From assembly GCF_018390515.1 (NCBI RefSeq), contig NZ_JAHBBK010000001.1, positions 62,001 to 126,000 of the forward strand: 64,000 bases of DNA, in the 5' to 3' direction. Source of the DNA: Mucilaginibacter sp. Bleaf8 (GTDB lineage Bacteria > Bacteroidota > Bacteroidia > Sphingobacteriales > Sphingobacteriaceae). Numbering within the stretch: position 1 is the first letter of the stretch; each line of letters begins with the position of its first letter. The notes under the pieces were generated by a model. It saw nothing but the letters and a program-made list of their open reading frames with translations. It did no database searches and was not told the origin of the DNA. Below, in pieces: positions 27,889 to 37,358 of the stretch. The translations under genes and the position numbers were made by a program.

Positions 27889-29310
27889 ATGAGTTTCAAA
27901 AAGAATTTTGTTAAAAGCATACTAGTCAGCGGGGGATACAACTACCTATCACAAGCCATATCTTTCTTTTCAACGGTAATTATTTCGAGGCTTTTAACAC
28001 CTGAAAGCTACGGATTTGTAGGTATCATAACCATTTTCACCGGCTTCCTTTCCATATTTTCAGACAGCGGTATATCCTTAGCTGTAATACGTAGTGATTA
28101 CCAACATACCTACCACAAGTCGGTTGATACACTTGCTCTGATAATCGGCTGCGTTTTGTGTGTAGTTACGAGCATTTTGGCTTTTCCTATTTCGCTATTT
28201 TTTAAAAACACGGAGCTTACAATACCAATGATGGTTATGTCGCTAAGCTTTATATTCAGGAGTATAACCTTAGTTAGAGGTGCGCTGATCTCAAAAGCCA
28301 TGAATTTTGGGTTTACAGGCTTTGTTAACCTAGTAACCACCATCATTACGATTCTAATTACGATAGTTATGGCTTATGCGGGGGCAGGCTACTGGTCGTT
28401 AATTATACCGCAGGTATTATCCGGATTAATTAACCTTATACTACAAGAAAGAAAGCTCAAGTTTGGTTTCCAATTATATTCCTGGGCACATGTAAAAGTT
28501 GCTTACAGATACACCAAAAGAACAATTGGTAATATAATGGGCTTTAACATTGTTAACTATTGGGCCCGTAACTCCGATAACCTTTTAGTTGGCAGAATGT
28601 TCGGGGCATCTGATTTGGGTATTTATAATCGTGCATACAACTTGCTAACCGTACCGCTCAATTTAATAACCGGCTTAATAGGAACGGTTTTATATCCAAG
28701 CTTAAATAAACTAAAGGGATCAATGGACGCTATACGTTCTGAATATCTCTTTATATTAAAAATGATCAACTTCATTTCATTCCCGGTAGCTTTTATTCTG
28801 CTGATGTTCTATAATCAGTTGGTGATGTTGCTTTGGGGGCCGGTTTGGATTGGTGTAGCACAACTGCTGCCTTATTTCGGGTTATTACTGTTAAGCCAGT
28901 CACTGCTATCGACAGTGGGTAACATGTTGGTATTGGTAGAGCGCGAAGAAGTGCTACGGATTAGCGGATGGATAGGAGCTGCCGCCATGATTAGCGGTAT
29001 ATGCTACGGTGCTTCAATTTCTATGGTGGCAATAGCGCAATTTTACTCGTTAACTTTTATTGTAGTAGTACTTCCGGTTAACTTGTTTTATGTATATATC
29101 AAGGCTCTTGGATTTTCTGCTAAAACCATGACATTTTTTTGGGGACCAAACATCTTGTTATCATTAGGGCTTTGGTTTAGTTGCTATTATCACATGGATG
29201 TATTAAAAATGTGTCTTCTCTTCGCGTTTTTTGTCAACATGCTGATAGGATCAAGAATTGAGTTGGTGAAAATTCTCAAATATTTAAATACAAGTATGCG
29301 TAAGGCTTAA
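27889..29310 (+). CDS. Wzx-like polysaccharide flippase (MATE/PST family)
   Basis: A 473-residue polytopic membrane protein of the polysaccharide transporter family. Typical start GGYNYLSQAISFFSTVIISRLLTPESYG is seen in parts (ISRLLTPESYGF), with LLVGRMFGASDLGIYNRAYNL in the middle and about 12-14 hydrophobic helices. It should move lipid-linked repeat units across the inner membrane. It is the first gene of the exopolysaccharide locus and lies 26 bases before a glycosyltransferase gene. Confidence 0.88.
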   Translation: MSFKKNFVKSILVSGGYNYLSQAISFFSTVIISRLLTPESYGFVGIITIFTGFLSIFSDSGISLAVIRSDYQHTYHKSVDTLALIIGCVLCVVTSILAFPISLFFKNTELTIPMMVMSLSFIFRSITLVRGALISKAMNFGFTGFVNLVTTIITILITIVMAYAGAGYWSLIIPQVLSGLINLILQERKLKFGFQLYSWAHVKVAYRYTKRTIGNIMGFNIVNYWARNSDNLLVGRMFGASDLGIYNRAYNLLTVPLNLITGLIGTVLYPSLNKLKGSMDAIRSEYLFILKMINFISFPVAFILLMFYNQLVMLLWGPVWIGVAQLLPYFGLLLLSQSLLSTVGNMLVLVEREEVLRISGWIGAAAMISGICYGASISMVAIAQFYSLTFIVVVLPVNLFYVYIKALGFSAKTMTFFWGPNILLSLGLWFSCYYHMDVLKMCLLFAFFVNMLIGSRIELVKILKYLNTSMRKA

Positions 29311-29336
29311 TGTATACCATACATTCTACTTAAAAT

Positions 29337-30593
29337 ATGGCTTTGAAAAATTTAAAAAAGTTGAAGATAGCTTTCTTTGTCGGATCATTTCCTTGTATAT
29401 CGGAAACGTTTATCTTAAACCAAATTGTTTATTTAGTTAAACAGGGGCACGACGTTACCATTTTTGCTGATAGTAGTGATAATAAACCTGTGCATCCACA
29501 AGTAGTTTCCTGTAATTTACTAAGCAAGGTGGTTTATCCTTATAAAGCGAAAACAAAGCTTAAAAAGATAATTGAGGTAGCTTCCTTGTTTCTTAAATCC
29601 GAAGAGAAGAAAGCACTTCTTAAAACCTTTGACTTTAAAAAATTTGGTAAAAGCGCACTGAACTTATCCGTGTTTTACAAGTACTATAATTATACTAACT
29701 ATACGGAATTTGATCTTATTCACGCTCATTTTGGTCCCTACGGTAATCTGATCATGGATATCAAGGAGCTTGGATTGTTTAAGGATATACCTTTGATTGT
29801 GAGCTTTCATGGATACGACATCAATCCATTATATATCGAAACTTATAAAGAAAGTTACAAAAGATTGTTTGGCTGCGCTACTTATATCACTTCAAATTCA
29901 AACTTCACTTCCAAACTTTTAGAAGCAGCAAATTGCCCTGCCAGTAAGCTAATTAAAGTTCGCGAATCGCTTGATACTTCGTTTATCAAACCTGATAGAA
30001 CAGTATTTAAAACAGGGGAGGAAGTTAATATCTTATTTTGTGGCAGATTTATAGAATTTAAAGCGCCCGAGCTTGTTATTGAAATTGCCAACATTTTAAT
30101 TAATGTTAAGACCCATCAAAATATCAAATTCCATATGATCGGCAGCGGGCCTTTAGAAGGGTTAGTTAATGATGCAATTTCAAGATATAATTTAGCAGAT
30201 AGTATCGTCCTGTACGGTGCTAAAACGCAGGATGATATAATCAAGATCATGTCATCAATGGATATATTCTTGTACCCGGGTGTGAATGATATGAAAACCG
30301 GCAGAGCTGAGAATCAGGGCCTCGTATTGCAGGAAGCCCAGTCTATGGAGTTGCCGGTTGTTACTTCAAATGCTGGTGGTATTCCCGATGGTGTCATTGA
30401 TTCAGAAACAGCTTTCGTTTTGCCGGAAAAAGATATCCCTGCCTTTGTCGATAAATTGGAGTTGCTGATTAATGACAAAGAACTCAGGCTTAAAATGGGA
30501 AAGCGTGGCCGGGAATACGTAACAGAAAACTTTGATTACATCAAACTAGGGGAGTTGCTTGAAAACTATTATCATTCCATGATTGGTAACTAG
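29337..30593 (+). CDS. GT4-family glycosyltransferase
   Basis: A 418-residue GT-B enzyme similar to colanic-acid WcaL/AmsK-type transferases. Visible are FVGSFPCISETFILNQI, HAHFGPYG, VSFHGYDIN in the N-terminal fold and the donor-site region GRAENQGLVLQEAQSMELPV in the C-terminal fold, with the E-x7-E pattern. It is co-directional with the flippase. Its stop codon TAG (30591-30593) overlaps the stop of the convergent GT2 gene in the tetramer CTAG. Confidence 0.88.
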   Translation: MALKNLKKLKIAFFVGSFPCISETFILNQIVYLVKQGHDVTIFADSSDNKPVHPQVVSCNLLSKVVYPYKAKTKLKKIIEVASLFLKSEEKKALLKTFDFKKFGKSALNLSVFYKYYNYTNYTEFDLIHAHFGPYGNLIMDIKELGLFKDIPLIVSFHGYDINPLYIETYKESYKRLFGCATYITSNSNFTSKLLEAANCPASKLIKVRESLDTSFIKPDRTVFKTGEEVNILFCGRFIEFKAPELVIEIANILINVKTHQNIKFHMIGSGPLEGLVNDAISRYNLADSIVLYGAKTQDDIIKIMSSMDIFLYPGVNDMKTGRAENQGLVLQEAQSMELPVVTSNAGGIPDGVIDSETAFVLPEKDIPAFVDKLELLINDKELRLKMGKRGREYVTENFDYIKLGELLENYYHSMIGN

Positions 30594-31618
30594 TTTTGAT
30601 ACTGAACATTTAAGTGCGTGCTTTGAAGGTTATGTAATGCATTCTGAGCATATAATGTTGAGTAGCTCATTGCCAAAAGCTTTCTAAGTACCCTTGAATA
30701 AGCCAGATTGTACCGATAAAGTAAGAAGAACGACCAGGCTTTAATGAAGTTCTTTGAAAACTTTAGCTTTTCTAAGTTCTCCTGTAAAAATGCAGCTGCC
30801 TTCGATCTGTCTCTTTCTACCATATAGGTTGACAGATTGAAGATTAGTTTTGCCATCCCAAACGTTAGTTGTTTGTTGTTTAATTCAATAACAACAGGCA
30901 TAAATTTCATAACCGCTGTTATTTTTTCTTCAACGCTTGTATTTTCAGTTTCTGTGCTGGAGATACCGCTATTGTCCGGGTCTCTCCGGTAAAATGAATC
31001 GATGTTCTCTTTCTTGTCGGCAACTTTTAAATAATTATTGTTAGCATTTAAAATTGCTCTGATGTGCGTATCCCAATCCTGCCACCGGCGCAAGTCTTCG
31101 TCCCACCCGCCAATTTGTTTCAAGAAATCTTTGTTCCATAAGGTTCCCGAAGTATGCCACGGGGCGTCAATACTGAAGAATCGAACTAAGTCATCTTTGC
31201 TCTTGTTCAGATAATTCCATACATACGGCGTATCAAAAGCCTTTTTAACAAATACGCCAGTAGGGAACACATAGAAGTATTTACCAGGATTAGCCTGTGC
31301 GAAGCGTATCCGTTTTTCAAGGCACTCGTGTGATATAAGATCGTCTGAATCTACATAGATTACATAATCGCCTAAGGCATTGTCCAGGCCAGTGTTCCTT
31401 GCGCCTTGGGCACCTTTCTTATGCGCATTCTTGAAGTACTTAACGCGTGGCTCTTTTTCTGTTATGCCCGTCACCAATGCCTCTATATTTTCGGTTGAAT
31501 GATCATCAACAACCATGCATTCCCAGTTAGGGTAGGTTTGCTGGATGATAGAATCAATGCACTCAATTAATAAATTACCTCTGTTGAATGTGGGTACAAC
31601 CACGCTTACTTGGAACAT
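30590..31618 (-). CDS. GT2-family glycosyltransferase
   Basis: A 342-residue GT-A enzyme: VSVVVPTFNRGNLLIECIDSI at the start, VVDDHSTEN, the metal site YVDSDDL (DxD-type), and GGWDEDLRRWQDWD in the acceptor region. It should add one sugar to the lipid-linked repeat unit. It is on the opposite strand to the flanking genes and shares overlapping stop codons with the GT4 gene at 30590-30593. Confidence 0.9.
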   Translation of the reverse strand: MFQVSVVVPTFNRGNLLIECIDSIIQQTYPNWECMVVDDHSTENIEALVTGITEKEPRVKYFKNAHKKGAQGARNTGLDNALGDYVIYVDSDDLISHECLEKRIRFAQANPGKYFYVFPTGVFVKKAFDTPYVWNYLNKSKDDLVRFFSIDAPWHTSGTLWNKDFLKQIGGWDEDLRRWQDWDTHIRAILNANNNYLKVADKKENIDSFYRRDPDNSGISSTETENTSVEEKITAVMKFMPVVIELNNKQLTFGMAKLIFNLSTYMVERDRSKAAAFLQENLEKLKFSKNFIKAWSFFLLYRYNLAYSRVLRKLLAMSYSTLYAQNALHNLQSTHLNVQYQN

Positions 31619-31968
31619 AAGTTAGTATCAGTTTTATAAGTAGATAGAATAAGCCATAGCACAAACTAAGTTTACTTGAGAAAGTTTTTCTTGACTTAAT
31701 AATGCAGAGCAATTATAGCTCTTTTCAATGGCAGTTCACTTATTTTATTTACTCGGTATGCTTCATTTGCTTCTTCAATATATTTAAAGGTTATATTTGG
31801 TTGCACGTGCATTGATAATTAAATCATGTCAATAAAATATTATGCCAGTCGAATATATCCTTATAATCCACGCTGATCTTGCTATCACCCTCGATTAGGT
31901 CATTATCACTATAAAAAAGTTATCCGCCTTTAATCATTGCAAACAAAACGCTTTATAACTATCAAAAT
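31619..31968. other. Divergent intergenic region
   Basis: 350 AT-rich bases between the GT2 gene and the FAD oxidoreductase gene. A weak candidate promoter for the plus strand is TTTG (31766-31769) with TATATTTG (31792-31799) at a 22-base spacing, wider than usual. No gene or repeat recognised. Confidence 0.35.
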
Positions 31969-33417
31969 ATGGTGAATAACAGATTTGAGTATGATGCCAT
32001 CGTTGTAGGTTCCGGCCCCAACGGTTTGGCTGCCGCTATTACCATGCAGCAACAAGGCTTATCAACCTTAATTGTTGAAGGTAGTAAGGCAATAGGAGGA
32101 GGGTTGCGATCAGCGGAGGTAACGTTGCCCGGCTTTTTACATGATATCTGTTCAGCCGTTCACCCGATGGCGGTTAGCTCACCTTTTTTTAAACAGATGC
32201 CGCTGGCAAAGCATGGGCTCGACTTTATATACCCTGAGGTAGCAGCAGCACACCCTCTGGATAATGGCAGCTCAGCGGCCTTATATAGATCTATTCAAAA
32301 AACAGCTGTTACCTTAGGGGCGGATGCAGATGCTTATACCCGTATTTATGAGCCGCTGGCAAAGTATTGGCCATCCATAGCTGTAGATGTACTCGGCCCC
32401 CTGCGTATTCCCAAGCATCCTCTTAACATGGTACGCTTTGGTTTAATGGGTTTAACTTCGGCAAAAAGCTTTGCAGATAATTTTAAAACTAAAGAGGCCC
32501 GTGGCCTATGGGCCGGAATGGCTGCGCATTCAATACAGCCATTATCAAGTCTAACCACATCAGCCATTGGTTTGGTGTTAACGGTAGCTGGTCACCTGTA
32601 TGGCTGGCCGATACCCAAAGGAGGGTCTCAGAGTATTGCCAATTCATTAGTTTCTTACTATACGTCAATTGGCGGAAAGATACAAACCGACTTTTATGTA
32701 AACGCACTCTCAGAGCTACCGCCGTCGCGGGCGGTACTATTTGATGTCACACCTAAGCAACTGCTCAAAATAGCCGGTCATAAGTTTTCGCCTTTATACA
32801 AGTGGCAGTTGCAGCGCTTTAAATATGGCATGGGAGTGTTCAAGGTAGATTGGGCTTTAAATGAACCTATTCCATTTACCAACCCCGACTGCAGGAAGGC
32901 AGGAACGGTGCATATTGGAAATACGTTTGAGGAAATTGCCAGTTCGGAATACCTAAGTTCAACCGGCAAGCATCCCGAGAAACCATTTGTGTTGTTAGCA
33001 CAGCAAAGTTTATTTGACGCCACCAGAGCGCCAGAAGGTAAGCATACGGCATGGGCTTATTGCCATGTACCAAATGGCTCTTTAAAGGATATGACTGATG
33101 CTATTGAAAATCAAATTGCGCGATTTGCGCCCGGATTCAAAGATATTATATTAGCGAAAGCAACAAGCAATACTGCACAGATTGAGGAGTATAACAACAA
33201 CTATTTAGGTGGGGATATCAATGGAGGCAAATTGGATATCACCCAATTGTTTACCCGGCCTGCTCTGCGCATGTCTCCTTATAAAACATCGCATCAAGGT
33301 CTATATATCTGTTCGTCGTCAACGCCGCCGGGTGGCGGGGTACATGGTATGTGTGGCTATTACGCGGCCAAGCGGGCTTTAAGTGATATCTTTAATATTA
33401 AGTTGCCGAGCCTGTAA
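31969..33417 (+). CDS. Phytoene-desaturase-like FAD-dependent oxidoreductase
   Basis: A 482-residue flavoprotein. The dinucleotide-binding motif VVGSGPNGLAAAITMQQQG is at the N-terminus, followed by VEGSKAIGGGLRS, and a C-terminal FAD motif CSSSTPPGGGVHGMCGYYAA. This matches the CrtI/PYROXD2-like group of NAD(P)/FAD oxidoreductases. Carotenoid or polyene substrates are possible; no carotenoid genes are adjacent. It sits between parts of the exopolysaccharide locus but has no sugar-related motif. Closed by the hairpin at 33421-33452. Confidence 0.85.
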   Translation: MVNNRFEYDAIVVGSGPNGLAAAITMQQQGLSTLIVEGSKAIGGGLRSAEVTLPGFLHDICSAVHPMAVSSPFFKQMPLAKHGLDFIYPEVAAAHPLDNGSSAALYRSIQKTAVTLGADADAYTRIYEPLAKYWPSIAVDVLGPLRIPKHPLNMVRFGLMGLTSAKSFADNFKTKEARGLWAGMAAHSIQPLSSLTTSAIGLVLTVAGHLYGWPIPKGGSQSIANSLVSYYTSIGGKIQTDFYVNALSELPPSRAVLFDVTPKQLLKIAGHKFSPLYKWQLQRFKYGMGVFKVDWALNEPIPFTNPDCRKAGTVHIGNTFEEIASSEYLSSTGKHPEKPFVLLAQQSLFDATRAPEGKHTAWAYCHVPNGSLKDMTDAIENQIARFAPGFKDIILAKATSNTAQIEEYNNNYLGGDINGGKLDITQLFTRPALRMSPYKTSHQGLYICSSSTPPGGGVHGMCGYYAAKRALSDIFNIKLPSL

Positions 33418-33420
33418 ATA

Positions 33421-33452
33421 AAAAAGACCTGTTTTTTTGAACAGGCCTTTTT
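33421..33452. terminator. Terminator between convergent genes
   Basis: AAAAAGACCTGTT (33421-33433) and AACAGGCCTTTTT (33440-33452) pair with one mismatch and are flanked by T and A tracts. Confidence 0.8.
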
Positions 33453-33479
33453 CTTTATATGAATATGTAAGTCTTCATA

Positions 33480-34340
33480 TTAGATACTGCTTGGCTCAAG
33501 CTCTAAGTGAAATTTAACCAGGTTATCTATAGGAGAACGAATGATGGTACCTATAGTCATGCCGTTTTCAGTTACTACCTCTTCCAGTACGTTTCTGAAG
33601 TTATAGCCTACAGAACCGATACAGTTAAAGGTGTATTTCTGATAGTCAGGGTACTGCGTTACCAGGTTTTTGAAAAAGTCTTCAAAAGATGTTTTTACAA
33701 GATTTCTGGTGTATTCCAGATGTACATTGTTATCGTACACAAATTTACTGAACTGTGCACAAAAACGGTTAGCTAATGGTTGAGAATACACTCTTTCATT
33801 TACATCATCAGGAGTTAACTGGTAAGTGTCCCAGAAATTTTTGCGTACAGCTTCTGGCATGTAACCTCTCAAATAGTCAACCAGTAATTTCTTGCCAATG
33901 TAGCAACCGCTGCCTTCGTCGCCTAAAATGTAGGCACCTGAATCGATGTTGTTTACAACATCTTTTCCATCATATATACAGGTATTTGTACCGGTACCTA
34001 AAATAGCAGCGAAGCCTTCGGTGCGGCCCAGCAGTGCACGGGCTGCGGCTAACAAATCATGCCCTATGTTTACTTTGGCATTAACGAAAACCTGGCTCAT
34101 GGCGTTATGCACAAGTTGGCGTTTTTCGTCTGTTGAACATCCAGCACCATAGTAATTTACTTCGGTAAGCTTTTCAACTTCCAAATCAGCTGGTAAGTTT
34201 TTACGTAAAGATTCAATAATGTATTGAGGACTTACAAAATACGGATTATAGCCTTCGGTATTAAAATATACTTTTTTACCATCATCTGTAACCAAACACC
34301 AGTTGGTTTTTGTTGAACCTCCGTCAGCAATTAATTTCAT
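33480..34340 (-). CDS. N-acetylglucosamine kinase-like BadF/BcrA ATPase
   Basis: A 286-residue actin-fold kinase with an intact phosphate-1 motif (IADGGSTKTNW, residues 4-14), the catalytic-region NIGHDLLAAARAL, the second phosphate loop ILGTGTNT and ILGDEGSGCYIG. It likely phosphorylates N-acetylglucosamine or a related amino sugar from cell-wall recycling. It is paralogous to the degenerate copy at 23900-24748. It is a single-gene unit, convergent with the FAD oxidoreductase and divergent from the export gene. Confidence 0.87.
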   Translation of the reverse strand: MKLIADGGSTKTNWCLVTDDGKKVYFNTEGYNPYFVSPQYIIESLRKNLPADLEVEKLTEVNYYGAGCSTDEKRQLVHNAMSQVFVNAKVNIGHDLLAAARALLGRTEGFAAILGTGTNTCIYDGKDVVNNIDSGAYILGDEGSGCYIGKKLLVDYLRGYMPEAVRKNFWDTYQLTPDDVNERVYSQPLANRFCAQFSKFVYDNNVHLEYTRNLVKTSFEDFFKNLVTQYPDYQKYTFNCIGSVGYNFRNVLEEVVTENGMTIGTIIRSPIDNLVKFHLELEPSSI

Positions 34341-34546
34341 TGATATATGTTGTTTAACGGGTTAAATGTATGATTTACTTCGTTCAAAAAAGAATTTTTT
34401 GATGTAAAAAACACACTATCCTAATGTGAAAATTAGTTCAATCGATTAAAGTAACATAACTATCCTCTATAATTCAGACAAATAACAATAGAGGGAATTT
34501 GAATTTAACAGATTATTTAAATTTAATACTCTCTTAAAAATAACCA

Positions 34547-34554
34547 TATATTTG
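34547..34554 (+). promoter_or_regulatory. Candidate -7 element for the export operon
   Basis: TATATTTG matches TAnnTTTG. No -33 TTG at 19 bases. If used, it gives an unusually long leader of about 340 bases before the ATG at 34903. Confidence 0.4.
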
Positions 34555-34581
34555 CGCTTTATCTTTCTATGAATACAAGAA

Positions 34582-34716
34582 ATGTTTAGTTTGTCTCATC
34601 AACAGTTGTTAGAAATAGAATCCCCTAACAACACCTTCGCTAACAAACTTAAAGACGATTTATGGACTGCGTTGATAGCAACGAATACACTAAGTGATTT
34701 TTTAGTAGGATTTTAA
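34582..34716 (+). CDS. Possible 44-residue leader ORF
   Basis: ATG to TAA, 45 codons including stop, starting MFSLSHQQLLEIE and ending LSDFLVGF. It lies between the candidate promoter and the SLBB export gene in the long leader. Its composition is protein-like (mixed polar and hydrophobic, single Trp) but there is no homology I recognise. It may be a leader peptide or a chance frame. Confidence 0.3.
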   Translation: MFSLSHQQLLEIESPNNTFANKLKDDLWTALIATNTLSDFLVGF

Positions 34717-34902
34717 TCAAAAAAGATGTTTAATTGATAAAAAAAGATTAATTTGATTAATACCTAAAATAACAAGCAAGATTAAAAGCCGGTATATTGC
34801 ACGGCACTTGGTCAATAAATTTCAACCATATAAAACATATTGTATAAAATAACGTTTACGCATCAGATTAGTCCGTCCAAGGGACTAAAAGTTCTACCAA
34901 AC

Positions 34903-37353
34903 ATGAAATACATTTTACGTCTTTTCACAATTCTACTTTTTCTATTCTTAACCGGATTAAAGGTTACCCAAGCGCAGAGTTTAAGTGCAGCCGATTTATC
35001 AAATATCAATGTAGCTGCTCTTACCGATGCACAAATCAGACAGATTGCCGATCAGGCAAAAAACACAGGTTTAACTGACGAGCAACTGCGTCAGCTTTTA
35101 CAAACTAAAGGCATGCCCGATGAGCAGATTAATAATTTGCAAAATCGTATCAGGGCCTTAGCCAGCACTTCTGGAGCTGCATCACCAGCTCCGGATACCA
35201 GCGGACGCAGGTTGAACTACACACCGGATACAGCTTTAGCAGATGGACCACAAGGTTTAAAGGCACGCATTTTCGGCGCTGATTTATTCAGAGCAGGTAA
35301 TAGCTTCGAACCCAATTTGCGGATAGCTACTCCTGTAAATTATATTTTAGGTCCGGATGATCAGGTTAACATCAATGTTTATGGTAATTCATTGGTGGAT
35401 TGGAAACTGGTAGTTTCTCCCGAAGGTACAATTAACATTCCTGGCGTAGGTGTGGTTGCCGTTAGCGGTAAAACCATAGAGCAGGCCACTGCTATTATAA
35501 AAAGCCGGTTGGCTGCTAACCGTTATGCTGTTGGCAGGGGCACTAATGTTAATGTAAGCCTGGGTAATATACGTAGTATTAAAGTTATTATTACCGGCGA
35601 GGCTGAGCGCCCGGGTACTTACACGTTACCTTCACTGGCAAGTGCATTCAATGCCCTGTCAGCAGCTGGAGGCCCAAATGTAAACGGTTCGTTCCGTCAG
35701 ATTGAAATTATCCGTAACAACAGAATTATCAGACGACTGGATATTTATGATTTCTTGTTAAAAGGAGATCAGAAAGACAATATTACCCTGCGCGATCAGG
35801 ATATTATTCGTATTCCTACCTATCGTGTGAGAGTTGAAATGCTTGGCGAGGTTAAAAAGCCGGCTTTGTTTGAGGTGCTGCCCGGCGAGACGCTGCAAAA
35901 CGTTATCACTTTTGCCGGTGGCTTTACCGACAGGGCTTACACTGCCAAAGTAAAAGTAACCCAGATAAGCAACCAGCAGCTTCGTATTTCGGATGTCACC
36001 GAAGATGATTACAAAAATTATATTCCATTAAGAGGAGACAAGTTTACGGTTGATGCTATTTTGGACCGTTATGAAAACCGCGTAACTATTAATGGTGCAG
36101 TATTCAGACCCGGAGAGTATGAGCTCGAAAATGGGTTGACATTAGGCCGACTGATTACAAAGGCTGCCGGCTTAAAAGAAGATGCATTTATGGATAGGGG
36201 ATATATCACCCGTTTGAAATCTGATAATACTACAGAGCTTGTTCCCTTCGATCTACGCGCTATAGTAAATAAAACTGCGCCTGATATTGCGTTACAACGC
36301 GAAGACGTTATCAGCATTAAATCCATCTTCGATTTACGTGATCAATATACCGTAACCATTAACGGCGAGGTGCGTACGCCCGGAGACTTGCAGTTTGCAG
36401 AAGGTATGACCGTTGAAGATGCAATTGAGCAGGCCGGTGGCTTTACGCTTAGCGCTAATGCTAAACGTATCGCCGTAGCAAGACGTATCAACACGGCAGA
36501 CCCAAGATCAGCTAACTCGCCTGTTTCTGAGGTTTTCAGTGTGGATGTTAATGATCAGTTAGGTTTGAATGGAACTCATTTTGCCTTGAAGCCATACGAT
36601 ATCGTATCAGTTTACATGTTACCTGGTTTCGAGAAGTTGAAAACCGTTAGGATAGAAGGTGAGGTGGTATCTCCTGGTAACTATACCATCATGCAGAAAA
36701 ACGAAAGAATTTCTGACATTCTTAAAAGAGCTGGTGGTCTTACCGCATCTGGTTATGCAGAAGGTGGTACACTTAAGCGAACCAATGCGGCTATATTAGG
36801 TGTAGATAAAAGCAGAGTTGATACCAATGCTTTGGAAAAAGAGCGCATACAACGCCTAAAATCATTACAGGAAAATACCAACGGTTCATCAAACGTTGAT
36901 GAGAACCAACTCCGTAACGATTATGTAGGTATTGACTTGAAAAAAATCATTGATAAACCAGGTTCAAAAACCGATTTGTTGATTGAAGACGGTGACGTAA
37001 TCAGAATACCTAAATTACAACAGGTAGTTAGAGTAAACGGTGAGGTATTATATCCAAGCGTTGTTGTATATGATTCAGGAAAGTCCTTTAAAGGGTATCT
37101 AATCAACGCAGGCGGGTTCACAACTAAAGCTTCCAGACGTGGTGCCTATGTGGTATATCCTAACGGAACAGTTAAGGGTACCCGCAAGTTTATATTCTTT
37201 AACATCAGACCTGATGTAAGGCCAGGAAGCGAAATTTTTGTACCAGAAAGACAACAACGCAGAGGTTTGTCATTAGCTGAGATTACAGCTGTAGGTGGTA
37301 GCTTCTCAGGTTTAATCGCAGTAATTTTAGGTTTAATCAGTATTACCAAGTAA
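34903..37353 (+). CDS. Wza-like polysaccharide export protein with multiple SLBB domains
   Basis: I start at ATG 34903, which gives a proper signal peptide (LFTILLFLFLTG ... TQAQ-S); the frame can be extended to a TTG at 34840 without gain. About 816 residues. After a Gln-rich helical segment, the polysaccharide export domain starts at NYILGPDDQVNINVYG. Several SLBB-type repeats follow (ITGEAERPGTYTLP, INGAVFRPGEYELENGLT, INGEVRTPGDLQF, IEGEVVSPGNYTI, VNGEVLYPSVVVY), and a C-terminal hydrophobic helix. It should form the outer-membrane export channel. It is 5 bases upstream of the Wzz-like gene. Confidence 0.93.
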   Translation: MKYILRLFTILLFLFLTGLKVTQAQSLSAADLSNINVAALTDAQIRQIADQAKNTGLTDEQLRQLLQTKGMPDEQINNLQNRIRALASTSGAASPAPDTSGRRLNYTPDTALADGPQGLKARIFGADLFRAGNSFEPNLRIATPVNYILGPDDQVNINVYGNSLVDWKLVVSPEGTINIPGVGVVAVSGKTIEQATAIIKSRLAANRYAVGRGTNVNVSLGNIRSIKVIITGEAERPGTYTLPSLASAFNALSAAGGPNVNGSFRQIEIIRNNRIIRRLDIYDFLLKGDQKDNITLRDQDIIRIPTYRVRVEMLGEVKKPALFEVLPGETLQNVITFAGGFTDRAYTAKVKVTQISNQQLRISDVTEDDYKNYIPLRGDKFTVDAILDRYENRVTINGAVFRPGEYELENGLTLGRLITKAAGLKEDAFMDRGYITRLKSDNTTELVPFDLRAIVNKTAPDIALQREDVISIKSIFDLRDQYTVTINGEVRTPGDLQFAEGMTVEDAIEQAGGFTLSANAKRIAVARRINTADPRSANSPVSEVFSVDVNDQLGLNGTHFALKPYDIVSVYMLPGFEKLKTVRIEGEVVSPGNYTIMQKNERISDILKRAGGLTASGYAEGGTLKRTNAAILGVDKSRVDTNALEKERIQRLKSLQENTNGSSNVDENQLRNDYVGIDLKKIIDKPGSKTDLLIEDGDVIRIPKLQQVVRVNGEVLYPSVVVYDSGKSFKGYLINAGGFTTKASRRGAYVVYPNGTVKGTRKFIFFNIRPDVRPGSEIFVPERQQRRGLSLAEITAVGGSFSGLIAVILGLISITK

Positions 37354-37358
37354 CATCA

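Noticed and set aside
33480..34340. Misplaced mobile element inside the EPS locus
   Set aside because: No transposase, inverted repeats or target duplications are seen around the FAD and kinase genes.
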